A stretch of DNA of 64,000 nt from Neotamlana laminarinivorans (GCF_020523925.1 NZ_JAJAPW010000003.1:62001-126000), one strand, 5' to 3'; shown: positions 44,220 to 53,409, counted from the stretch's first letter. The notes: generated by a model not told the origin, from the sequence alone. Numbers and translations: made by a program.

Positions 44220-46133
44220 ATGGTTAAATTAAAAACATTTAGCTGCCTTTTATTTTTGGTTGCTTCATTATCTTTTTCACAAGAAAATCTTCAATCTAGC
44301 TACAACATTCCAAACCACCTAACAACAAGTGCTAACGCTGTTATACGCTTAAACGATATTAATATTTCTATCAATGCCGTTGATGCTGTTACCATTACCG
44401 AAAAGCGAATTGTTACGGTTTTAAACGAAAATGGAAATTCTTCGGTTAACGCTTATTCCGGTTACGATAAGTATTATAAAATTAAAAAAATTGAAGCCTT
44501 TATTTACGATGCGTCAGGGAAAGAAGTAGAACATTATAAAAAAAAGGATTTTATAGACCATAGCGCTGTAGATGGAGGTACACTTTATTCAGATTCACGT
44601 GTTTTGTATATGGGTTATACGCCTGTTAATTATCCGTATACTGTTGAGTTTACTTGTGAAATTGAAACATCGAATTCAGCAGGTATTCCATCTTGGATGC
44701 CAATGGAATCTTATTATCTATCTGTAGAAAATAGTAAATACAATTTAATAGATAATGCCAATTTAGGATTACGTTTTAAAGAAAAGTTTTTTGAAGGATA
44801 CAACATTAATTCAAACACATCAACTAACGCATTAAATTACTCCTTAGAAAATGTAAAGGCATTAAAACCAGAAGATTTAAGTCCAACTTTTTCAGAGTTT
44901 ACTCCTAAAGTTATGGTTGCAGTAGACCAATTTCAGTTTTATGGCTATAAAGGAAAAGCGAAAAATTGGCTAGAATTTGGCGATTGGGTAAATACAGCTT
45001 TATTACAGGGTAGAGATGTTGTGTCAGACGAAACAAAACAAAAAATTTTAGAGCTTACTAATGGTGTTTCAGATCCTATAGAGAAAGCCAAAATAGTGTT
45101 TGATTTTGTTCAAAATAATACTAGATATATTAGTGTGCAAGTAGGTATTGGAGGTGTTCAACCCATTCCTGCGCTAGAAGTAGATCAATTAAAATATGGC
45201 GATTGTAAGGGGTTAACAAATTACACAAAGGCATTATTAAATGTTGTAGGTGTAACGTCTTATTACAGTGTGGTTGAAGCGGGTAAAGATATTATTGGTT
45301 TCGAGCCAGACTTTGCATCTTTAGCTCAAGGTAATCATATTATATTGGCAATTCCAAAAGAAAATAATGATTTAATTTGGGTAGACTGTACGAGTCAAAT
45401 CCATCCGTTTAATTTTATTGGCGATTTTACAGATAATCGTAACGTATTGATGGTGAAACCCAACGGAAGCGAAATTGTTAGAACAACGGTTTATAGCGAT
45501 ACCTTAAATCTTCAAAAAACAAATGCTACAATTAAATTAAATGCAAACGGAAGTATTTCTGCTAATTTAAATATAAAAACAAAAGGGACACAGTACGATA
45601 ACAGATTTTATATTGAGCGTCAAGCAAGCAAAGATATTATTGAATATTACAAAGAAACCTGGGATTATGTAAATAATCTAGAGGTTGATACTTACAATTT
45701 TACCAATAATAAAAATGATGTTGAGTTTACCGAAACATTAAACTTAACAGCAAGAGATTATGCATCGTTAAATGGTAATAGGGTATTTTTTCCTTTAAAT
45801 GCATTTAACAAAAATACGTTTGTACCTAAACGATATGCAAGTCGTAAGTTGCCAGTAGATATTCAACGTGGATATTTAGATGAAGATGAGTTTGTTTACG
45901 AAATTCCAAAAGGTTATGAAATTGAAGCGATTCCCGAAGCTGTTGAAATAACAAACAAATACGGTGTTTACAATATTTCAGCAAAAAAAGAAGGCGATAA
46001 TATAGTTTACAAACGTAAGCTTTTAATTAAAAGTGGGCGTTATAATAAGCAGGAATATACAGCCTATCGCGATTTTAGAAAGCAAGTAGCAAAAAATGAT
46101 AATGCTAAAATTGTTCTCAAAAAAGCCATTTAA
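44220..46133 (+). CDS. secreted DUF3857 protein with transglutaminase-like core
   Basis: A signal peptide (MVKLKTFSCLLFLVASLSFS) is followed by the DUF3857 beta domain (about 35-250) and a transglutaminase-like papain fold. The catalytic triad appears as C329 (YGDCKGLTNY), H373 (GNHIILAI) and D389 (WVDCTSQ). A C-terminal beta domain ends the 637-residue protein. Family members in Bacteroidota are envelope proteins of unknown role; peptidase or peptide cross-linking activity is possible. It is 27 bases before a paralogue that has lost the triad. Confidence 0.82.
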   Translation: MVKLKTFSCLLFLVASLSFSQENLQSSYNIPNHLTTSANAVIRLNDINISINAVDAVTITEKRIVTVLNENGNSSVNAYSGYDKYYKIKKIEAFIYDASGKEVEHYKKKDFIDHSAVDGGTLYSDSRVLYMGYTPVNYPYTVEFTCEIETSNSAGIPSWMPMESYYLSVENSKYNLIDNANLGLRFKEKFFEGYNINSNTSTNALNYSLENVKALKPEDLSPTFSEFTPKVMVAVDQFQFYGYKGKAKNWLEFGDWVNTALLQGRDVVSDETKQKILELTNGVSDPIEKAKIVFDFVQNNTRYISVQVGIGGVQPIPALEVDQLKYGDCKGLTNYTKALLNVVGVTSYYSVVEAGKDIIGFEPDFASLAQGNHIILAIPKENNDLIWVDCTSQIHPFNFIGDFTDNRNVLMVKPNGSEIVRTTVYSDTLNLQKTNATIKLNANGSISANLNIKTKGTQYDNRFYIERQASKDIIEYYKETWDYVNNLEVDTYNFTNNKNDVEFTETLNLTARDYASLNGNRVFFPLNAFNKNTFVPKRYASRKLPVDIQRGYLDEDEFVYEIPKGYEIEAIPEAVEITNKYGVYNISAKKEGDNIVYKRKLLIKSGRYNKQEYTAYRDFRKQVAKNDNAKIVLKKAI

Positions 46134-46160
46134 ACAACCAATATAATCATTCCAAAAATT

Positions 46161-48083
46161 ATGAGAAAAATTTTCCTCTTAGCTATTTTTATAGCTCAAA
46201 CCACCTTTGCTCAAGATTTTAAATTTGGTAAAGTTTCTAAAGAAGAGTTACAAGAAACATCGTATGCTCTAGACCCTTCAGCAAATGCAGTAGTGTTGTA
46301 CAAAAATCAGATTACCTACTTTTCATTTAATACAGCGAGTTCTGAGTTAGTTACAGAAATTCAAATGCGCGTAAAAATTTATAATAAAGAAGGTTTTGAT
46401 AAAGCAACCGATCAAATAGATTTATTTAAAAACAGATCTACAAAAGATGTGGTTTCTGGTTTAAAAGCTTATACCTTCAATTTGGTAGATGGTAAAGTAG
46501 AGAAAACGAGTTTAAGTAAAGATCAAATTTTTAAAACAGAAATAAATTATAATTACGATCAAGTAAAATTTACCATGCCTAATGTAAAAGAGGGTAGTGT
46601 TATAGAATATAAATATAAAATTACCTCACCTTTCATATGGAATATAGATGAATTTGTTTTTCAGTATGATATACCAATAAAGAAACTAGAAGCCGAAATT
46701 AGAACACCTGAGGGTCTTAATTTTAAAGAAACAAAAAAAGGTTTTGTCTCTTTTTGGGGTAAAACAGGAAAGTCATACAACGAAACTAATGCTATTGTTT
46801 ATAAGTTAGATAACGTTCCTGCGTTAAAAGAAGAACGCTATGTAGATAATATTGAAAACTATCGTGCGGGTGTTATGTTCGAGTTGCGTTCTATTCAAAT
46901 TCCTGGTGTTATTAATAGACACTATGCTAGTACATGGAGCGATGTAGCCAAAACTATTGGAAATGAAGATGATTATGAAAATAAACTTGATAAAAGCGGA
47001 TCTTTTAATGATGAATTAGATGGCTTGTTAGCAGGCAAAACAGAACCGTTAGATAAAATGAAAACAGTGTTTCAGTATGTAAAAGATAATTTAACCTGGA
47101 ACGATATGGATGGTAAATATTTTTACTATGGTATTAGAAAAGCTTTAAAAGAAAAAAAAGGTAATGCTGCCGATATAAACTTAACTTTAGTAGCTATGTT
47201 ACGTTATGCTGGTTTAAATGCAAATCCGTTGGTAATAAGTACTAAGGAAAATATACTGCCAATTTTTCCAACTGTAGATCGTTTAAATTATGTTGTAGCT
47301 CATGTAAAACACGGTGAAAAAACATATTTTTTAGATGCCACCAACGAGTTTAGCGATATTAATGTTATGCCTATTAAAGATTATAACTGGAAAGGTATAT
47401 TAATTGATAACAACAACATGGTTTGGAATAGTATTAATATTAATCAGCCAGAACTGGCAATCGAACAATGTATGTTAAATGGAGAACTGTCTGAAGATGG
47501 AGTTTTTACCGGAGGAGTTCGTGCAAGATATACTAAGCATAAAGCATTTCAATTTAGAGAGTCCTTTAAAAATAAAGATATAGATGTGTATGTTGCAAAT
47601 AAAGAAAAAGCTTTAAAAAACATCGAAATATCTAATTATGAAGCTAAAAATGCAGATGTTAGTGAGGGCTATGTTGCAGAGGCATACAATGTGTTGTTTG
47701 AAGAAGCCGCAAGTAGTGTTGGAGATAAATTGTATTTAAGCCCTTTAATGTTTTTAGGCTTAGAAGAAAACCCATTTAAATTAGACGAACGCAAATTTCC
47801 TATAGATTTTGGTTTTCCGTTTCAAGAAAAATACAATGTTAGTATTAAATTGCCAGAAGGTTATGTTGCAGAAACTACACCTGCACCTATTTATGTTAAA
47901 ATTCCAGATAACTTAGGGCATTTTAAGTATAATGTAAAAATAGGAGCAAGTGCAATACAGCTTTTAGTAGATTTTGAAATTAATAATGCTGTTGTAGGTG
48001 CAGATAAATATTTATTTTTGAAGCAATTTTTTAATGAAATGATTAAAAAAGAAGCAGAACAAATTGTTTTAAAGAAAGCTTAA
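46161..48083 (+). CDS. secreted DUF3857 protein, transglutaminase-like core without Cys/His
   Basis: A paralogue of the upstream gene (640 residues) with the signal peptide MRKIFLLAIFIAQTTFA. The DUF3857 region is followed by a transglutaminase-like core in which the catalytic Cys position is A336 (KKGNAADINL) and the His position is Y377 (RLNYVVAHV), while the Asp is kept (D392, FLDAT). The protein is therefore probably not a peptidase, and may be a partner or binding protein of the preceding one. It ends one base before the MazG-like gene. Confidence 0.8.
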   Translation: MRKIFLLAIFIAQTTFAQDFKFGKVSKEELQETSYALDPSANAVVLYKNQITYFSFNTASSELVTEIQMRVKIYNKEGFDKATDQIDLFKNRSTKDVVSGLKAYTFNLVDGKVEKTSLSKDQIFKTEINYNYDQVKFTMPNVKEGSVIEYKYKITSPFIWNIDEFVFQYDIPIKKLEAEIRTPEGLNFKETKKGFVSFWGKTGKSYNETNAIVYKLDNVPALKEERYVDNIENYRAGVMFELRSIQIPGVINRHYASTWSDVAKTIGNEDDYENKLDKSGSFNDELDGLLAGKTEPLDKMKTVFQYVKDNLTWNDMDGKYFYYGIRKALKEKKGNAADINLTLVAMLRYAGLNANPLVISTKENILPIFPTVDRLNYVVAHVKHGEKTYFLDATNEFSDINVMPIKDYNWKGILIDNNNMVWNSININQPELAIEQCMLNGELSEDGVFTGGVRARYTKHKAFQFRESFKNKDIDVYVANKEKALKNIEISNYEAKNADVSEGYVAEAYNVLFEEAASSVGDKLYLSPLMFLGLEENPFKLDERKFPIDFGFPFQEKYNVSIKLPEGYVAETTPAPIYVKIPDNLGHFKYNVKIGASAIQLLVDFEINNAVVGADKYLFLKQFFNEMIKKEAEQIVLKKA

Positions 48084-48410
48084 ATGGATATCAAAAACGC
48101 ACAATTAGAAGTAGATAACTGGATAAAAGAACACGGTGTTCGCTATTTTAACGAACTTACAAATATGGCGCAACTTACCGAAGAAGTAGGTGAAGTAGCA
48201 AGAATTATAGCGCGACGTTACGGCGAACAAAGCGAAAAAGAAAGCGATAAAAATAAAGACTTAGGCGAAGAGCTTGCCGATGTACTTTTTGTAACCTTAT
48301 GTTTAGCGAATCAAACAGGTGTAGATTTACAAGCCGCTTTCGATAAGCGCATGTATAAAAAAGGAAAACGTGACCACGATCGTCATCACAATAACGAAAA
48401 GCTTAAATAG
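48084..48410 (+). CDS. MazG-like nucleotide pyrophosphohydrolase
   Basis: A 108-residue all-alpha NTP pyrophosphatase. The metal motif is EEVGEVARII (E-E-x-x-E) near residue 33, with ELADVLF (E-x-x-D) near 71; such enzymes remove non-canonical nucleotides. The protein ends in a His/Lys-rich tail KKGKRDHDRHHNNEK. It begins immediately after the DUF3857 stop codon, so it probably shares the transcript. Confidence 0.85.
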   Translation: MDIKNAQLEVDNWIKEHGVRYFNELTNMAQLTEEVGEVARIIARRYGEQSEKESDKNKDLGEELADVLFVTLCLANQTGVDLQAAFDKRMYKKGKRDHDRHHNNEKLK

Positions 48411-48447
48411 TATAGACTACGAATTTAATAGAATAAATATTTGAAGG

Positions 48448-48476
48448 TGTCATGCTGAACTCGTTTCAGCATCTCA
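48448..48476 (+). repeat. REP-like hairpin, family A, copy 3
   Basis: TGTCATGCTGAACTCGTTTC continues into AGCATCTCA. The stem ATGCTGAA/TTCAGCAT differs from copies 1 and 2 by matched changes. Confidence 0.75.
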
Positions 48477-48514
48477 TCTTCAAATATTCCTAAAACACAC
48501 ATTAAATGTATTCA

Positions 48515-48544
48515 ATGTTATGCTGAGTGCAGTCGAAGCATATT
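48515..48544 (+). repeat. REP-like hairpin, family B, copy 5
   Basis: ATGTTATGCTGAGTGCAGTC continues into GAAGCATAT. The stem TATGCT/AGCATA is the longest of family B. It lies 38 bases after a family A copy. The rest of 48411-48659 is AT-rich with no other feature seen. Confidence 0.72.
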
Positions 48545-48659
48545 AGAGACTAAATTGGCTAACAAATAAAAAATGCTGCCATATTTTATAACATTTGTAA
48601 AAAATCTGTTAAGTATTTAAAAAAAAGAAAATTACTTAGCATTCCTCTGTATTATCGAG

Positions 48660-48667
48660 TAAATTTG
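48660..48667 (+). promoter_or_regulatory. promoter -7 motif of aroA
   Basis: TAAATTTG followed by C matches TAnnTTTG exactly and lies 30 bases before the ATG at 48698. It overlaps the upstream TTG at 48665, so that TTG cannot be the start codon of this transcript. Confidence 0.65.
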
Positions 48668-48697
48668 CCGTTTTCAATATTACAATACAAAAGAAAA

Positions 48698-49921
48698 ATG
48701 CAACTAAAGCTTCATAAATCTCAAATAGCCAAACAATCTTCAATACAAATTACAGGTTCTAAAAGTGAATCAAACAGATTATTGCTTTTACAGGCGCTTT
48801 ATCCAAGTTTAAAACTAGATAATATTTCAAATTCAGATGATAGCAACTTAATGACGAATGCGTTAAGCACAGAATCACAAGTAGTTGATATTCATCATGC
48901 TGGAACTGCAATGCGTTTTTTAACAGCATATTTTTCTGTACAAGAAGGTAGAGAAACAGTTTTAACAGGATCAAAACGGATGAAAGAGCGGCCTATTAAA
49001 ATTTTGGTTGAAGCTTTACAAGATTTAGGTGCAGAAATAAGTTATGTCGAAAACGAAGGTTTTCCGCCAATAAAAATAAAAGGAAAAAAACTAACGCAAA
49101 GTAAAGTAACGTTAAAGGCAAACGTAAGTAGCCAGTACATTTCCGCATTATTGTTAATCGCTTCAAAACTAGAAAATGGTTTAGAGCTAACGTTAGATGG
49201 CGAAATAACATCAATTCCATATATAAAAATGACGCTTAGTTTACTTGAGGAAATTGGCGTTGAAACAGCATTTACTGGTAATGTTATTACAGTAAAACCA
49301 AATAAAGAAAAACCAACAAAAACTAATTTAGTTGTAGAGTCAGACTGGTCATCAGCATCTTATTACTTCAGTATTGTGGCTTTAAGCGAGGTAGGAACTC
49401 AAGTTACTATTTCATCTTACAAAGAAAATTCGCTTCAAGGCGATTCTGCTTTAATCAATATTTATAAGCATTTTGGTGTTAAATCTGTATTTAATGGTAA
49501 CAGTTTAACCTTATCTAAAGAAGAAAAAACTTTAGAAACCTTAGAGTTAGACCTAAAAAATGCACCAGATATTGCGCAAACCATTGCGGTAACTTGTTTC
49601 GCTTTAGGTATAGCTTGTAATTTAACAGGGCTTCATACCCTAAAAATAAAAGAAACCGATAGGTTAGTAGCTCTTAAAACCGAAATAGAAAAATTAGGTG
49701 GCGAGGTTGAAATAACAGATAAATCTCTGCATTTACAGGCTTCAAAGCAAATAAAAGAACATGTTTCAATAGCAACATATAACGATCATAGAATGGCTAT
49801 GGCATTTGCGCCAATAGCTTTAAAATCGCCTGTAGAGATTGAAGATGCCATGGTTGTATCAAAGTCATATCCAACATTCTGGGACGATTTAAAAACCCTT
49901 GGTTTTAAAATATCTGAATAA
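48698..49921 (+). CDS. aroA: 3-phosphoshikimate 1-carboxyvinyltransferase (EPSP synthase)
   Basis: It joins shikimate 3-phosphate and PEP, the sixth shikimate step. I place the start at ATG 48698 (MQLKLHKSQI, 407 residues) because the longer frame from TTG 48665 begins inside the -7 promoter motif. GSKSESNRLLLL near residue 20 is the shikimate-phosphate loop, DIHHAGTAMRFLTAYF near 77 the PEP site (LxNAGTAxR in most), and KETDRLVAL near 324 with YNDHRMAMAFAP near 364 the C-terminal signatures. It supplies chorismate for the Phe/Tyr operon but stands apart from it. Confidence 0.92.
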   Translation: MQLKLHKSQIAKQSSIQITGSKSESNRLLLLQALYPSLKLDNISNSDDSNLMTNALSTESQVVDIHHAGTAMRFLTAYFSVQEGRETVLTGSKRMKERPIKILVEALQDLGAEISYVENEGFPPIKIKGKKLTQSKVTLKANVSSQYISALLLIASKLENGLELTLDGEITSIPYIKMTLSLLEEIGVETAFTGNVITVKPNKEKPTKTNLVVESDWSSASYYFSIVALSEVGTQVTISSYKENSLQGDSALINIYKHFGVKSVFNGNSLTLSKEEKTLETLELDLKNAPDIAQTIAVTCFALGIACNLTGLHTLKIKETDRLVALKTEIEKLGGEVEITDKSLHLQASKQIKEHVSIATYNDHRMAMAFAPIALKSPVEIEDAMVVSKSYPTFWDDLKTLGFKISE

Positions 49922-49936
49922 TAATTACTTAATTAC

Positions 49937-49968
49937 TTGACAACCCCTTGTTCCAGATTGTATATTTG
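49937..49968 (+). promoter_or_regulatory. promoter of queA, close to consensus
   Basis: TTG (49937-49939), 21 bases, TATATTTG (49961-49968) followed by C: the full Bacteroidota -33/-7 consensus. The queA ATG is 30 bases downstream. Confidence 0.75.
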
Positions 49969-49998
49969 CAATCCTTGTTATAAAATAAAATATCACGT

Positions 49999-51048
49999 AT
50001 GAAATTATCAAACTTTGGTTTCGATTTACCTAACGAATTATTAGCTGAGTATCCAGCAGAAAATAGAGACGAATCACGCTTAATGGTTTTAAACAGAAAA
50101 GAACAAACTATCGAGCATAAAATGTTTAAAGATTTAATAGATTATTTTAATGAAGATGATGTATTAATCCTTAACAACACCAAAGTATTTCCAGCAAGAT
50201 TATACGGAAATAAAGAAAAAACAGGAGCAAGAATTGAAGTGTTTTTACTTCGCGAATTAAACGAAGAACAACGCCTTTGGGATGTTTTAGTAGATCCTGC
50301 ACGTAAAATACGCATAGGTAATAAACTATATTTTGGAGATGACGACACATTAGTAGCCGAAGTTATAGATAACACAACCTCTCGTGGGCGTACATTACGT
50401 TTCTTATATGATGGGTCTTACAGGGAATTCCGTTTAAAACTTAACGAATTAGGCGAAACACCATTACCAAAATACATAAAAAGAGATGTAGAGCCAGACG
50501 ATGAAGATCGTTACCAAACCATTTACGCGAAAAAAGAAGGAGCTGTAGCAGCACCAACAGCAGGTTTACACTTCTCTAAACATTTATTAAAGCGTTTAGA
50601 AATTAAAGGAATAAATTTTGCAGAGGTAACATTACACGTAGGTTTAGGTACTTTTAACCCAGTTGAGGTTGAAGATTTATCTAAGCACAAAATGGATAGT
50701 GAAGAAATTACAATAGACAGCAAAGCTGTAGATATTGTAAACCGTGGTATAAACGAAAAACGTCGTGTTTGTGCCGTAGGAACAACAGTAATGAGAGCTG
50801 TAGAAAGCTCTGTATCGTCAAGCGGTATGTTAAACGAAATGGAAGGTTGGACAAACAAATTCATTTTCCCACCATACGATTTTAGTATAGCAAACTGCAT
50901 GGTAACAAACTTTCATACGCCAAAATCAACGTTGTTAATGATGGTTTCTGCATTTGCAGGACATGATTTTGTAAAACGTGCTTATGAAGAAGCTGTAAAA
51001 GAAAAATACAAGTTTTATAGCTACGGCGATGCCATGTTAATCATATAA
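49999..51048 (+). CDS. queA: tRNA preQ1(34) S-adenosylmethionine ribosyltransferase-isomerase
   Basis: It moves the ribosyl part of SAM to preQ1 in tRNA, making epoxyqueuosine. The protein (349 residues) starts [29 protein letters not shown] and carries [12 protein letters not shown] near 51, AAPTAGLHF near 178, [16 protein letters not shown] near 206 and [18 protein letters not shown] near 306, which together define QueA. It has its own promoter and terminator. Confidence 0.96.
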   Translation: MKLSNFGFDLPNELLAEYPAENRDESRLMVLNRKEQTIEHKMFKDLIDYFNEDDVLILNNTKVFPARLYGNKEKTGARIEVFLLRELNEEQRLWDVLVDPARKIRIGNKLYFGDDDTLVAEVIDNTTSRGRTLRFLYDGSYREFRLKLNELGETPLPKYIKRDVEPDDEDRYQTIYAKKEGAVAAPTAGLHFSKHLLKRLEIKGINFAEVTLHVGLGTFNPVEVEDLSKHKMDSEEITIDSKAVDIVNRGINEKRRVCAVGTTVMRAVESSVSSSGMLNEMEGWTNKFIFPPYDFSIANCMVTNFHTPKSTLLMMVSAFAGHDFVKRAYEEAVKEKYKFYSYGDAMLII

Positions 51049-51054
51049 CTCAAT

Positions 51055-51083
51055 AAAAAGCCTTGGTTAATTCAAGGCTTTTT
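51055..51083 (+). terminator. intrinsic terminator after queA
   Basis: AAAAAGCCTTG and CAAGGCTTTTT form 11 perfect pairs around a 7-base loop, followed by ATTTTTT. Confidence 0.92.
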
Positions 51084-51098
51084 ATTTTTTAAGCTTAT

Positions 51099-51194
51099 AG
51101 CATTACCACGCTTTTGGCGCGGTCGGGCTTTCAGTAGTCGCTTCCCAATTTTATAAATTGGAAGAGCTCCAACAATACCTCAATCCCTAATGCA
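51099..51194 (-). ncRNA. structured repeat element, copy 3 (possibly Flavo-1-like), reverse orientation
   Basis: Read on the minus strand, GCATTA opens and TAATGC closes the element (plus-strand positions 51188-51193 and 51100-51105). Compared with GCGTTA/TAACGC in copies 1 and 2, both arms changed together. It shares GGGATTGAGGT, CTGAAAGCCCGACC and GGTAATGC with them, and has its own internal hairpin CCAATTTATAAAATTGG. It lies between queA and rlmN. Confidence 0.58.
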
Positions 51195-51252
51195 AAGGCT
51201 AACTTCAATTTATAAATTGTAATTCAAGAAACACATTTCGTGTACTATTCCG

Positions 51253-51260
51253 TATTTTTG
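51253..51260 (+). promoter_or_regulatory. promoter -7 motif of rlmN, close to the start codon
   Basis: TATTTTTG followed by C matches TAnnTTTG, but only 8 bases separate it from the ATG at 51269. The transcript may begin at or within about three bases of the start codon, i.e. be leaderless. Confidence 0.5.
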
Positions 51261-51268
51261 CATCCAGT

Positions 51269-52309
51269 ATGGCAACAAGTAAAAAAGACATTCGCGCATT
51301 AACAAAAGAGCAACTGCGTAATTTTTTTGTAGAACAAGGAGATAAAGCTTTTCGTGGAAATCAAGTTTACGAATGGCTTTGGCAAAAATCTGCGCACAGT
51401 TTCGAGGATATGACAAACATATCTAAAGAAACACGCGAAATGTTAGAAAACAATTTTGTAATCAATCATATTCAAGTAGATCAAATGCAGCGCAGCAGCG
51501 ATGGAACCATTAAAAATGCTGTACGCTTGCACGACGATTTAATTGTAGAATCGGTTTTAATACCCACACCAACAAGAACTACCGCATGTGTATCAAGTCA
51601 AGTAGGTTGTAGTTTAGACTGTAAGTTTTGTGCAACCGCACGCTTAAAACGAATGCGTAATTTAAATCCAGACGAAATTTACGATCAAGTTGTAGCCATA
51701 GATAACGAAAGTAGATTATATCATAACAGGCCATTAAGTAATATTGTATTTATGGGAATGGGAGAACCTCTCATGAACTACAATAATGTAATTAAAGCCA
51801 TCGATAAAATTACATCACCTGAAGGTTTAGGTATGTCACCCAAACGAATAGTAGTTTCAACCTCTGGTGTGCCTAAAATGATAAAAAAAATGGCCGACGA
51901 CGAAGTTAAATTTAAGCTTGCCGTTTCCTTACATTCAGCTATCGATGAGGTGAGAACATCCATAATGCCATTTAATGCTACGTTTCCATTAGCAAGTTTA
52001 AGAGAGGCATTGCAATATTGGTATGCAAAAACAAAAAACAGAATTACCTATGAATACGTTGTTTGGAAAGGCATAAACGATAAAAGAAAAGATGCCGATG
52101 CGCTTGTAGAATTTTGCAAGTTTGCACCAAGCAAGGTAAATATCATTGAGTATAACCCAATTGACGATGGCGAATTCCAACAAGCACAATCCTCTGCTAT
52201 AGATATGTATGTAAATGTACTTGAAAAAAATCATATTACCGTTACAGTAAGACGTAGCCGAGGTAAAGACATTGATGCTGCTTGTGGGCAATTGGCAAAT
52301 AAAAGTTAA
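51269..52309 (+). CDS. rlmN: 23S rRNA (adenine2503-C2)/tRNA methyltransferase RlmN
   Basis: A radical-SAM methyltransferase that also modifies tRNA A37. CxxxCxxC is GCSLDCKFCAT near residue 116, the substrate-methylated Cys lies in the C-terminal IDAACGQL (near 339), and GMGEPLMNYNNVI near 166 follows the pattern of the family. The N-terminal domain (RNFFVEQGDKAFRGNQVYEWLW) is typical. The length is 346 residues. Confidence 0.96.
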   Translation: MATSKKDIRALTKEQLRNFFVEQGDKAFRGNQVYEWLWQKSAHSFEDMTNISKETREMLENNFVINHIQVDQMQRSSDGTIKNAVRLHDDLIVESVLIPTPTRTTACVSSQVGCSLDCKFCATARLKRMRNLNPDEIYDQVVAIDNESRLYHNRPLSNIVFMGMGEPLMNYNNVIKAIDKITSPEGLGMSPKRIVVSTSGVPKMIKKMADDEVKFKLAVSLHSAIDEVRTSIMPFNATFPLASLREALQYWYAKTKNRITYEYVVWKGINDKRKDADALVEFCKFAPSKVNIIEYNPIDDGEFQQAQSSAIDMYVNVLEKNHITVTVRRSRGKDIDAACGQLANKS

Positions 52310-52346
52310 AAGTTTTGTGTCGTTGTAACAATTTATAAAATTTGTA

Positions 52347-52371
52347 ATTCCCGTATTAACGGGAATATTTT
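52347..52371 (+). terminator. hairpin terminator after rlmN
   Basis: ATTCCCGT and ACGGGAAT are perfect arms around ATTA, followed by ATTTTT. Confidence 0.7.
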
Positions 52372-52417
52372 TATAGTTGAATTATTAAATTATATTTGAA
52401 ATCACTAAACATATAGT

Positions 52418-53395
52418 TTGAAAATAGTAGAACAAATAAAACAGCCCATTGCTTTTGAAATGGAACTTTTCGAGAAAAAGTTTAAACTATCCATGTCGAG
52501 TAAAGTGGCTTTGTTAAACCGAATTACGCATTATATTGTAAACAGAAAAGGCAAGCAAATGCGACCTATGTTTGTGTTTTTGGTTGCTAAAATGGTGTCT
52601 AACGGAGAAATTAGTGAGCGTACATACCGTGGAGCTTCAGTTATAGAACTTATACATACAGCAACTTTAGTACATGACGATGTTGTTGATGACAGTAACC
52701 GCAGGCGCGGTTTTTTTTCTGTTAATGCACTCTGGAAAAACAAAATAGCAGTTTTAATTGGTGATTTTTTATTGTCTAAGGGTTTGTTACTTTCTATAGA
52801 TAATAATGATTTTGATTTGCTTAAAATAATTTCGGTAGCCGTTCGAGAAATGAGCGAAGGTGAATTGCTTCAAATAGAAAAAGCCAGAAAACTCGATATT
52901 ACAGAAGATGTTTACTACGAGATTATAAGACAAAAAACGGCGACTTTAATAGCTGCATGCTGTAGCTTAGGGGCGGCTTCTGTTAAGCCTAATTCTCATC
53001 ACATAGAAAGTATGCGTAAATTTGGAGAACTTATAGGTATGGCATTTCAAATTAAAGATGATTTGTTTGATTATGGCGATACACAAATTGGTAAACCAAC
53101 AGGTATAGATATTAAAGAACAGAAAATGACTTTGCCATTAATTTACGCCTTAAACCTAGCGCCAAAAAAAGAGAAAAATTGGTTAATTAATTCGGTGAAG
53201 AATTATAATAAAGACACTAAGCGCGTAAAAGAAGTTATAGCATACGTTAAAAATAATGGAGGTTTAGATTATGCTATAAGTAAAATGAAAGCTTTCCAAA
53301 ATGAGGCTTTGCAAATTTTAGAAACCTACCCAGAGTCTCACTTTAAAAATTCACTAAAACTTATGGTGAGTTATGTAATTGATAGAAAAAAATAA
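52418..53395 (+). CDS. trans-polyprenyl diphosphate synthase
   Basis: It extends an allylic diphosphate with isopentenyl diphosphate to a long prenyl chain, probably the menaquinone side chain. Start is TTG at 52418, 20 bases after a perfect -7 motif TATATTTG (52391-52398). The first aspartate-rich motif DDVVDDSNRRRG is near residue 88, GDFLLSKG near 113, and the second DDLFDYG near 218. The 325 residues match octaprenyl/solanesyl synthases. Chain length is not readable from sequence with confidence. Confidence 0.92.
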   Translation: MKIVEQIKQPIAFEMELFEKKFKLSMSSKVALLNRITHYIVNRKGKQMRPMFVFLVAKMVSNGEISERTYRGASVIELIHTATLVHDDVVDDSNRRRGFFSVNALWKNKIAVLIGDFLLSKGLLLSIDNNDFDLLKIISVAVREMSEGELLQIEKARKLDITEDVYYEIIRQKTATLIAACCSLGAASVKPNSHHIESMRKFGELIGMAFQIKDDLFDYGDTQIGKPTGIDIKEQKMTLPLIYALNLAPKKEKNWLINSVKNYNKDTKRVKEVIAYVKNNGGLDYAISKMKAFQNEALQILETYPESHFKNSLKLMVSYVIDRKK

Positions 53396-53409
53396 AAACA
53401 CAAATTGTT

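Noticed and set aside
48665-48697. TTG start for aroA giving 418 residues
   Set aside because: The TTG lies inside the -7 promoter motif; the ATG at 48698 begins with the normal family N-terminus.
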